A stretch of DNA of 64,000 bases, from the NCBI GenBank assembly GCA_963693285.1, contig OY848917.1, positions 25,106,745-25,170,744 on the forward strand, read 5' to 3'. The DNA is from Xestospongia muta. Lineage: Eukaryota > Porifera > Demospongiae > Haplosclerida > Petrosiidae. Positions 39,301 to 51,300 of the stretch are shown here, in pieces (positions within the stretch are counted from its first letter, which is position 1; each line of letters opens with the position of its first letter). A program made the position numbers and the translations under genes. Below the pieces are notes generated by a model, which was given only the letters and a program-made list of their open reading frames with translations, had not been told where the DNA came from and searched no databases.

Positions 39301-42300
39301 GCTAAGTAAAGCATAATGGTGGTAGTGTGATGGTATGGGGATGTATCTGTGGCAATGAAAAGGACATGCTAGTATAAGTCAAAGACAAGATGGATAGACT
39401 TCAGTATTTAGAAATACTAGAAAAAGCAATGATTCCATCAGCCTGGTCAATAAGAGGTTTGGAGTATATTTTCATGCACAATAACGCCTCTTGCCACAAG
39501 GTTCATCCAGTAACAAGTTGGATGGATGAAACAATGTTAATTGTACTACATACATGGTTGGCACTATATCTGAACTTAATCCAATAGAGCACGTTTGGGA
39601 CTATTTATAAGGATACTAAAAATTGTCGACAACAATTCTCTCTCAATAATGGGACAACCTAAACGCAATTTAGGAGATATACCATCAGAGGTAATGCAAA
39701 ACCTTGTCTTGTCAAGGCCACAAAAAAATTGAATCTGTTATCAAAGAAAAGGGTGGGCACACAAAGTACTAGACATGTTTACTTACTAAAGGTTCCTATT
39801 TTGTTATTTTTGCCAGAAAACACAACAATAAACATAATCCCTAGTTTAAAACAGAGATATTACTTACCCTACAGTTTCTCTGGCTTCTTACGTGACTGTG
39901 ATTCCATATTGCTCTTTGTGTTACATTTTCTCTTCAAAAATAGCTAAAACCACAGAAACACTACATGTGTAGCTGTGGTTAACTTAATAAACTCAAATAA
40001 TGTGACTTTTGTGTAGATGTCTAAACTCTTTTGAATGTTACAGTATCTCAGGCTAGGAATATGCTAGAGAGAAATGGTATACACCATTCAACAGGTCTTG
40101 CAACCCCGCAAATTTTATTTTAAAAATTGAAGCACTAGCTGTTCCAAATAGTAATTAACTTATATAATTATAGTGTTTTTCATATTCTATTATGACATGA
40201 TGTCATGCATAATGCAGTTGTCATTAACGAATGCTTGTACAATGTTTACTAGCAGTAGCAAAAATGTTTATAGAAGCAGTAGAAAATATGTTAATAGCAA
40301 AGGCAAGAAGTAAGCAATAATAGAAAGTAATGAAATGCTTTAACTTGAAAAAAGGAATGTACTACCCTAATTGTAAGCTTTACAATAACGGATGTGACTG
40401 ATTGCGATTTAAAGGAAACTTCTCACTTGCTTCTTTGCCTCCAATGACACTGCTCAAATTTTTGTATACTCAGTCCAATTTCAGTATAACAGCAGGTTAT
40501 TGAAAATTGTCATTGCCTTTTAATAAAATTCATTGATTGGCATATACTTAAAAGTTGGTTCACAAAAGTACACTTGTATATGCATTGTGTAGCATAGTGT
40601 CAATGCTGTTCATATAAACAAGAGGACTCATATGAACAAAACTCCTCCCTCATCATTAAAAACTCTATTATTAGTGCAAAATAGAGACTGAGTGTTGCTT
40701 TGCTTTAGGGACAATGAAAAAGGTGACAGAAATGAAGAAGAACAATGTGTGTCATATATTTGCTCATCAGTTGTGTATTATTTCTGTTTGCTGTTTGTTC
40801 AGTTACCTGGCTTGCCACTTCCTTCCATGCATTTTCTCTTACTCTTGCACCCTTGTAGCTTTTGCTATATACTTTCCACAAACAAGAGAAACAACAAATA
40901 GTCTCAATAAGTTTCTTGTCTGTCAAAACATATGATTATTGAAATTTGTTTGGCTGAATGCATTGCTTGGAATGTCAAGATAGAACTTGATTCTATCCTC
41001 GTGTTGCAACACATAATGTTTATGTGTCGTGAATGCACTATGTTCATAACTTGATGTACATACCCAACGCGTCACGATGCAAGTCTTTGCGTCGTTATGT
41101 GAACCAGTCTTAAGTGTTTAAAGTGATTTGATTTTATTTGTCACTTTTAATTGTCATATTCCACAAAACAAAGCAAGTTGACATTCATGTACATGTACAT
41201 ATATACACTTACTTGGAAGTCTATTACTATTACTTTACAACAGGATTAAGATTTTGTAATTTGTATTTAAGAAATTAAATCAAGCAGTCATAACATCACT
41301 AACATGTCCATTGCATTTATGCATTGTCTGAAATTACTAATGACCATTGGCCATTTTCTGAGCGAATAATTAGAACGACCGGTTGAAATGGTCTATATTC
41401 GGTCAAGGGGCTGATGCCTTTTTAAATTTGTTTACTTACATTTTGTGTACTTTGGCATGTGCGTTCTTTGCAATAAAAAAACTAGATAAGCTCATTAGCT
41501 GAGGACTCTATGAGTAAGAGACAAAAAATATCCTACAACACTTTCAGAAATTGGTATTGCATCTTGATAAAGATTGTGAGACACTGACGTGGCTAGACTG
41601 TGACTCTTCTACTGAAAGTGGCAAGAAATTTGTTGATCGGCTTAATGCAAGGTGTGTTTGAAATTCAGAGCCAGATTGGTTAGCAATAAAAACTTCAGTG
41701 ATAAATGAATTGTTGATGCTGAATCATGCAACATGTAGCCTGTATTTTGCAATATATTGTAGTATTGTGGCCTTGACCTGTTCATTGGACAATCGCTTAA
41801 TAAATTTTCAAACTGAATTTTTTTGTACGGCATGGTTTTATTGCAGTGGCGACAAATAACCTTTGACTTCGTGGCTATACCTCCACTTTCATTCCCAGGA
41901 TAGCCAAAATGCTCCCAAACTTCTGTTTTTGCAATAGGATTAGGGATGATCGACACCTGCGTGCTTTCTCCAACACTCGCCATTTTATTTTCATTACTAA
42001 GTTGCTCACGTGATTTATACCGCGCACGTGCTAGCAACAATAATTGCAATATCAGCAATTTGTTGCATCATCACAATACATTGATCTTGAAATAGGCTTA
42101 ATTTTAACAAAATTGGTTAACAAAATATTGCAATATATCGATATATCGATATTTTGATATATCGATATATCGATATTTTGTTGAAACACTAGTAGCTATA
42201 TTGGTATATACTAGACACAAATTTCACTTCGTTGTTTGTATGAACATAATTTACCTTACTGATCATCCTCATCAATATCTTCTAAATCACTAAATTCCTC

Positions 42301-45300
42301 GTCACTTCCAAGCATGACATGCTCTTGGGGATCATCTAGTTAATTAAGAAAGTAGTCATCTCCATCAAGCACTTGAATTATATTGTCTGCAGTCATGATC
42401 CTTGGTCTTTTATCATGTTTATATTACTCTATAGTAGTGTTGAAACGAATAGGCAAAATCAATATTCAAATAATTGTTCCTGAAAAAGTGGATATTCGAA
42501 TATTCATTGCTGTCGCCACGCCCATAAAACTCATCACTGCAGGTCTTCATATTATCTTCATATGACAAAGTCCCAAGAAGATAGCACATGGCACTGTCTT
42601 TCTTGGTTCTTTTGGCTGGCTGTACCTTGGGTTCTGCTTCTTCATTGGTTCCTTCTATTTCTATAGGCTTCGAAAACGCTTTACCATTGCTTGAACTTGC
42701 TTCATCTGTTGATCACGTGTTATCACATTAAGGGCGTGGCTTAGAAGCGAATATTCGAATACCTCAGAAATATTCAAATAATTAGTGTAACAATCAATTA
42801 TTCGAATATTTACACTATTCGTTTCAACACTACTCTATAGTAGATTGATTTTTATATTCTAATATTTCTGATTTATATTGCATTCTTGTACAGTATTCAT
42901 ACTGAGTCTGCCACTTCTTGAACATGAACAATTTTATCACTTATATAACAGCTATTTCTACTTCACATTATATTACTTTTAACATATCAAGTATGAAGTG
43001 GTTATATTCATAGTTATAAAAATATAAGTTTTTTAACTGGTTGAATGCTCTGAGTTTCAACTAGTTACACCTACAATCTAAAATGTCATTTGTCTTAAGA
43101 TTATCAAAATATTAGAGGTGATTCAGAAGTAATAAATAAAAGAGCAGTCACTGAGAAATCAGTCAGTCACACAACTCTCCAAATACTACAACTTTAGCAT
43201 CTTTAATGAATTTATAGGACAATGTTAAATTGTTTTGTCATAGCAGTTTCCTAACCTTGATTCACTTTTTTGTCAAGACTTCTGATATAGTAGTAGGTAC
43301 ATGTATATAGTAATGTCTAGAAGGACATTTCTTGTCAGTTTTTGCTCAAACAAGCACTTACTACCTTCTGTTGCTGTATAACTTATCATATAATATGAAT
43401 GTATGTAGTGCAGGCCTGTAGCACAGGTAAAATGATTGCTCTGGCATGCTAACACGTCGGAAAATTTTTTCCAATCTAATTAAATATTCATGAGGATGTG
43501 TCAATAAATGAGGTTTATATAATTATTGTTAGAACTTGGTGAAAATGGAACTACAATGTTCAGACTGGCCTACAAAATCGTTACATACAACTTTCAAGTC
43601 AAGATTATCAGTTGAGTCTTCTTCAGCCTTCATGCTAAGCAGTTGATATAAATTGCTATCTGATTCATCACCATCACCCCTCATAGCAAGATCTTGTCTG
43701 CTTAAGAATTGTATGAATGACATGATCTGGAGTAAGGCATGATTATTCTTAACTTTCTGAGCAGCATGTTCCTGTGAAAGTTGTTCACCGGCATCTCTGG
43801 TAGTGGATGATAGGGTAATCATGACATCTACAGCTTCTCTATGTACTGCACTCTTTTCATGAGCTCTGAAACTTAAGTGTACCATCTTTCCAATTTGTAA
43901 AACCACGTTAAACCTATTGATTAATTTGATGTTTAATTTTTTTATTTCAATAAAATAAAGATTACAAAAAGTATAACGGCTGAAATAAAGCAAACTTTAA
44001 TATATAAAACTTACAAAAGTTAGATCAGCTCTGCTGGATTTCATTCTGTTCAACTTGAAGGCCATCAAACAAGTATGGCAATAAACACTGTCTGCCTTCA
44101 TCATAATGAAGTGAACTGGTAATAATTGATTTATGCATTGTGGTGTATAATTATAATTGGTACACACTATCTCTGAGTGTAATCCTTGATCAATGTCTTA
44201 TTGTAGTTGACAATATTGATTATAAAGAGCAACAACAACAGAGACATTGCACATCTATTGAATTTTCAAATTGTATTTTATAACTTTTCTCTCTATATCT
44301 ACTTCTAAATTATCATATACTTAACATCTACTTTATTTTCTATTTTCTGTCACAACCATAAGACAAGAAATCCCATAACTGTCTAAACTTATCTTCAAAG
44401 CAAACCTTTGTATGTACTGATGTGTAACAGCTCTACCAAAAAATATGTAACTTTTAAGCTTTTCCTCATGAATGTAATGTACAGTGCAATCCATAAAACT
44501 TCTTGTATCACAAGCAGTCCTAAAGTCTAAAGTTACATTTGGTTTATCCACATTCGATCTTGTTATATCACTCAAGAAACTCCTTTTCTCTTCTTGATAT
44601 AAAAGCCAACATACACTAGAGGCAACAAATTGTTTCAAACAGTTGCTAGCAACAAGTTGGTTATTGCCAACCAATACACACTGTAGCAACTTGTTGCCAA
44701 GTAATTTAGTTTGATAAATAAAATGGCGGCACAAACTTTAGCTGCAGCTGCAGTTGTATTATACATAATTTTGGCAAGAAGGAGAAGGAAGAAGAGAAAC
44801 AGGAGGATATCTGGTATCTCTAAAGCAGTAGCTATTTCCGTAGTGGTCAAGAGACCCAGGCGAACTCATGTTGTAACTTTCCCTTCATCCCATTGTGCTC
44901 TACATTAACCAATGTTCCATCAGTACCTCCTCCCACTAAAATTGGCTCTCCTGTCACCCCTAGAGCTCTACTCTTATCAAGAATGTTTGCTATTCCCAGA
45001 GATGAAAGTCCCCTACCAAGGCAATTCAGTAGACCATCAGCTTTTGTTGACACTTCCACTGACAAAAACCTAGCACAAGACCTTATCTCTTGTGTTGCTT
45101 CATCTCTGGTACTATACAGGATGACGATTGCCTCATCTTCTACATTCCCTGCATCAGTTGAACCATCCATAAGGAAACTATAGAATCGTGCCGATGAGAG
45201 GAAATAAATTGTTGACATTGACTTACAGCAATATAGTAGATGAAGGTTTTAACTGAATCCTTAGTGTTGTATGGATGACCATGATGGACGCCATGACAAG

Positions 45301-48300
45301 TTTCCAGTTCATAGAGAACTGGATACTTCAGGGACGGTTCTAGGAATGGCGTTAGGGGGGAGCTGTAAGTTTAGGACCACGCCCTTTATTTTGCACATGT
45401 GCAAATATAGCGCAGTTAAAAATTTAATCATGAAGTATTTCCATCATTCTCATTCGTCTCGGGTACAACCTAGTGAACTTGTCCAGGGAGGGTGGCTTCG
45501 AGGTTGATGTCAATATCACGATGTACGTGAAGTAAAGTAAGCCTAGTCAATCTGGTGTTGGTCATTGTCGATCTAAACGGAGTCTTGCTCCTTTTTAGAC
45601 TGCTGAAGGACCTCGTAGTAGGTGTGGTGCCGTGTGTTATAAGCAAGCTAAAGTGCACGATGAGGTTCTCAGCAATAGTTTTGGGCGCTACAGAACGAGA
45701 CTATAACTCAGGTTGGTTCTCTCTAGGGGCAAAAATTTGAGTGAGGGGGTGCTCAAGCCCCCTTAGCCCCCCTAGAACCACCCCTGTACTTTTTGAAAGT
45801 TAAGTCTTCTTTAGCCAAGATATAACAGATATCAAATTTTTTTTCATGCGTGCCTGAACTGTTTCATCCATGACAAGCAATCCTTGTGCAATTGGTGAAT
45901 AGGTTGTTACAGGCTGGCCAGAGGCTTTCGACAAAGGATCATGGCAGCCTTGTGTTGATCATGGACATTACTCATTTTATGATTTGTTGACCCTGTGATC
46001 CAAACACTAGAATTGTTCTTCATACCTGTTAGCCTTTCTTCGTGTTGCCTACATGTTTTGCACCACGGCGTATCAACGAGAGTCTTGTCTGACTTGTCAA
46101 TGTCACATCTTAGCCACAACAGAGCCTGATAGCAACACTCATACTAAGTCTTCCACTTCTTGAACGTGTTATGAGATATCTGCCGTCTTGACAGCTAAGT
46201 AGTAGCACCAGTAGCTGACATGGTAGCAGCTCTTCTCTTCGACGTGATCGTTGTTGGGTGTGGTCAATAATAATAAAGCAAGTGTCAATTATTAATAACA
46301 GGAGTGACCGGACATAATCCAAAAGAACAAAATCCAAATCAAATGTGACTTTTAGAAGATGAATCAACATTAATTAACCTTGATATTGTTTTGTTATTGA
46401 TGCCTATGGGATGTGTATTTTCTTCTAAATTTTGTTTTTCTTTGTGCTATGTACAAGTACATGTATTTTAACATTCAACTCCAAATGTCCAGCATGGTTT
46501 AGTTGTTATGCCTCACTTTAATACATGGATTTTGCTTATTATTACAACATGATGAGACTTGTAAGAAGTTAGACAGTTATCATGTTTCTGGAATATGAAG
46601 TACTTTATTGCAAAACAAAGTAATTTCAACTTTGCAAAGTATTCCTTGGAAAAATCTTAAAACTAATTTTAGTAAAGACGACTGTAATTTTTCAACTAAA
46701 TTTGGCAACTTTAAAAATGAAAGCAAATTACACATAATTATAGTGTTACAACAATAAAAAAATTGATGTTTGACATAACAGGTACAAATAAGAAAAGCTA
46801 GAACATCTTTAATGCATTGGATTCATAAATGAGATAATGTTTGAAATACTGGCAAATAGCTTCATATTTATACAGTCATGTCAAGATTCATGTCAGTCAT
46901 GAAGATTCCATAATGCTACATTGTAAGAAGAAATGGTACTGCATAGTAGATGTATAGCAATTAGCACTGAGGTTAATGTCATGTACTTAAATAAACAATG
47001 AAAGGCATCTGGTTGCTGACTTGGCAGCAAAGAATGGTTTGAGACTCTTGCAATTTCCATTCTAACTATTTACTTCACCAAATTGGGATTCTTGTATGAT
47101 ATAATACCTTTTGTTGCAGCTATGATGATGTTACAATTCACAATACCTCCTGCCTCACAAAGTTGGCTAATATAAGCAGCAACCTGATTGTCAAAATCTC
47201 TGATAAATAAAGATCTGTCTAAGGAAGCATGAGGCAAACTAGTGGTAACATCAACATCACCTAGATTCTTAAACTTTGAGAGGTAAGTATGCTTGAAATT
47301 TCTCACAGTTCCTTCGGAGAGCTTGTAACCTAACTCTTTAGAACTTCTCAACTGTAGACTTGTTCCCATTTCACAGACAGATTTAGCAATTTTGATTCAA
47401 AGAGTGGCATCGTAATGATGATATTTGCCTCTCTTTCTTTTCCAAGAATGGCTCCAGAGACCACCTCGTTGGCAGCAGCAATGCTGCCATCTCCTCCATC
47501 ATCTGGTAAGAAACTGAAAGGTGCGGAAGTCCTAACTCTAGCAGTAATTGGTGTTAACTAACAACAGATTGACATCTTAGATGGAAGCACATGTCTAAGT
47601 CTAAACCCTCATTTGATAAAGCCCGGTGAGCATGATATGGAATAAAAAATCAGTATGTAATAAATATGTTACTTAACTTAGACAAACATCTAATGGAGTT
47701 TTTCTAATAAGTTCATCAACTTCTTGTAGTCCAGCTCTGGATCTAGATGAGTCTTCCCCATGTGAGACCAGAATGTGATCCAGCACTGATAACTCAGGAA
47801 GTGGAGCAGTGTCATATAGATGACATGGATGACCACCTCTCGTGTGATGACTCAAAGCTCTACTCAGCTGTTACAGGCCTTTCAATGTCTTCCATCCTAG
47901 GTCCAGAGCTGCATCCCAGACCTGGGCCCAACCAATCCGTCTCAACACCTCTCCAACCATAGGGACCTTCTCCAGGCATCTGTCTGCAGGCTTCTTATCA
48001 AGCTCAAGAATGTCCTTCTTCATCTCCCTGACTCCTGCTGAGGATGAGATAAGTGAAAGTTGGTCCAAACCACTCCTCCAGCTCCTTGTACTCCTTGCAC
48101 CAGACACAACAAATCAGCATCATCACAGAGTGCCAACATCACACGTCCAGTCAGGCTTACAGGATTGCTCTCAATGACATGAAGGAGAAAGCCTAACTTT
48201 CTTACCAAAATTCTGTACCTCATCGTTGGAACCTTCAAAGCCATAATAGCTCCAGTATTAGAATGATGCCTCGGCCACTTTAGTACTCACTTCAGTAACT

Positions 48301-51300
48301 CAACCTGTGAAAGGCCTCCAGCTTCTGCCATAAGGTCTTCGTCAAGATCCAATTGTTACATCAAAACAACAAGACCGGCATAAATCATGACTCCAGCACA
48401 ACTCTTGAAGACAATGGAGTAACATCACCCTGAAGCACATCAATGCTACCAAAATGGAAAAAGCACGATGGACTTTCCTGATAGTAATGTTCATTTTTTG
48501 ATCTTTCACCAAACAAAATAATTTTTCTTTGCCAAATGTTTCAACAGTTAGTTCAACTGTCATCATCAGTGGCTACATAATAATAAATGCATGAATGAAA
48601 ACAGTCCTATTTATACTCTACACTAGGTTCAAAAGTTAGCACCTTTTTCGTTGTTGGTAGGCATCCCGTGAGTTGATGTAGTTCATATCGACGTACCAGG
48701 AATGGATGCACGCGCCGTGTGGGTGGCGTGTGGCTCGTGCACTTTGTTTTGGTGTGTGAGGTAAACTTGAGGGATGGGACCCTGCTCTCTATTAATGGTA
48801 CCCTTATGACGGTGAATGTGCCAAGATTCCAGGATGCATCTTCGCATAAGGTATGGGCGGTGGGCTAGGATGGTGGGACTATCCCAGTTGATCTTGTGGC
48901 CTTTACGCCAGGCATGTTCTGCTAGAGCATTGGTGGATATATTCTGTTGTTGTACTGCTCTTTGGTGTTCTTTAATGCATTGTTGTAGACTTCGACCTTT
49001 CTGGCTGACATAAGAAGAACTACAATCTTGGCAAGATATGTTATATACCACTCCTGTTTGTAAAAAAACAGGTAAAGGGTCCTTAGGCCTAGATATCATT
49101 CTTAGAGTAGTACTAAACCCTATCAAAAATGAACATTACTATAAACTTACCCAACACCCAGGTCTCTTTCGCGTCGGACTTTCCTGATGTTCTAGTCAAT
49201 AGATGTAGATGCTGATAGGTCTCCCCTCCACCTCACAGACTGGAAGTGCAATACCCTTCTGACTTGAGAAGATTACGATCTCACATTTACTAACATTCAA
49301 TTTGAGAAGGCTTTCTTTAGCAAATGCTCTCACAAGTGCTGCCTGACACCGCGTGATTCCTCACTTGTTGCCAAAGTTCTGACATTGTCAGAATGAAGTA
49401 AACCTCAGGAATTGTCTATGGGATGTGTAATTGTAATGATCTTAATTATTTGAAAAAAATTATAATACAATATGATCTTTTTGGCTTTTTTTAATTATAA
49501 ATTTTGTTTTTCCTTGTGCTATGTACAAGTACATGTATTTTAACACTCAATTCCATATGTGCAGCTTTGTTTAGCTGTTATGCCTCACTTTAATAAGTTG
49601 ATTCTGCTTATTATTACAACATGATTAGAGTTGTAAGAAGTTAGACAGTTATCACGTTTCAGTTGGTTGAGGGGACTGTCTGGCAATTGTGTTCTCACAT
49701 GACACTGAAGAAGATGTCCAGTTTCTTCACTGCTCTTCTGTGTTTTTTAATGCGTTGTGAAACATTTTTTGTCAGTTTGTCTGATGTAATTTTGGCAAGC
49801 TATTTCACAAACCACACCAGATTTCATCATAGTGATGTTGCATCCTTTGGCTTAGATAGTAATTTTCTTAGGGTGGTTAGTGGCCTAAAGACAGTTTGTA
49901 TACGAACATAGGATAGGATCTTTTTGATAGACTCAGATTGACCTTGTATGTATGGAATAGTATTCCTAGTTATTTTTTCTTGGTCAATAATATTGGCAAT
50001 GGACAGCTTTGGTACTCTTGGTATTATCTGGTTCTGGTATCTCCTAATAAATTTTTTTAAATGGTTTAGTTTTATGCCTTGCTTTAATACAGGAATTTTA
50101 CTTACTATGACAACATGATGAGAGTTGTAAGAAGTTTGACAGTGATCTCGTTTCTGGAACATGAAGTAATTTATTGCAAAACAAGGGAGCTTCAACTTTG
50201 TAAAGACATATTATTACCAAAAATTGATCACAAAATATAAGTAATAAAGTATTTCTTAGAAAAATCTAAAACTAATTTTAATAAAGATGACTGTTCCAAT
50301 GTAAGCCCCGAACAAGCTATATTTGAGTGGTCTTCACTGGTCATAAAATCAAAAACAAATTCATGAAGCAATTATTCTTTATTACAAATATATCTAGTAG
50401 TAGCAGGATGATTGAAAGTAACTTCAACAGACTCTTGATGACAGGAGCTCTGTTCATATGTCTTTAACACTATAGTTAATCTTTCCAGTTTGAGAACTCC
50501 TTTGACACCTATAAACCACAGGAGACACAAGTCACAATCATAATGTGTAAAAGCCAACACAATTAACTTTAAAAGCTGAATCAATGTTCTTATCCTCTTC
50601 TGTTTGAATGCAATTGAACATGTGTGGCAATAGGCAAGATAGACAGATGAGACTAATTAAATTGATGAGTATTAGTGCTGTTATCAATCAGATTTTTTAT
50701 ACCTTCTAATTGTTAACTCTCTACGTGAGCAAGTGTCCAATACTTGCTTTGTGTGTCTGTAGTGCAATGTTTACAATTAGTGATCGATTTAAACTTTTTA
50801 GGAATCAACAAAACACACAAACTAACAATTCTAAAGTCTAACAACACGATCAACTCAAAAAACTGCCCAACTGTACAAAATAAGTAACTTAAAAAAACAT
50901 AAAACCAAAATCAACTAGACAGTTCTATATAATCACATGTGACTTGAAAGAGACCACATTCTTTTTAATCATGGTTACTTATATAAACTGACCTATATGT
51001 AATTATTGTAAATAGTCTGGGTCTGATACTAAAAGTGACCTTCAACAATTAGTACTTATTCTCTTTACTTTGTGTAAGGAGAATACATAAGTCATCATTA
51101 ATTAACCTTGATAATTTCATGACCTTTGTTATTGGTGCCTATGGGATGTGTAATTGTAATGATTTTAAATTATTTGAAAAAATAGTTTTGAGAATAAACT
51201 GCAAATAATTACAATAAGATCTTTTTGGCTTGTATTTTCTTACTAATTTTGTTTTATCTTGTGCTATGTACAAGTACATATACTTTAACATTCATTTCCG

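Noticed and set aside
44711..44908. Plus frame starting MAAQTLAAAAVVLYI with an Arg/Lys run, resembling Harbinger protein starts
   Set aside because: It is short, unsupported by any following domain, and overlaps decayed hAT sequence; it is too weak to list.
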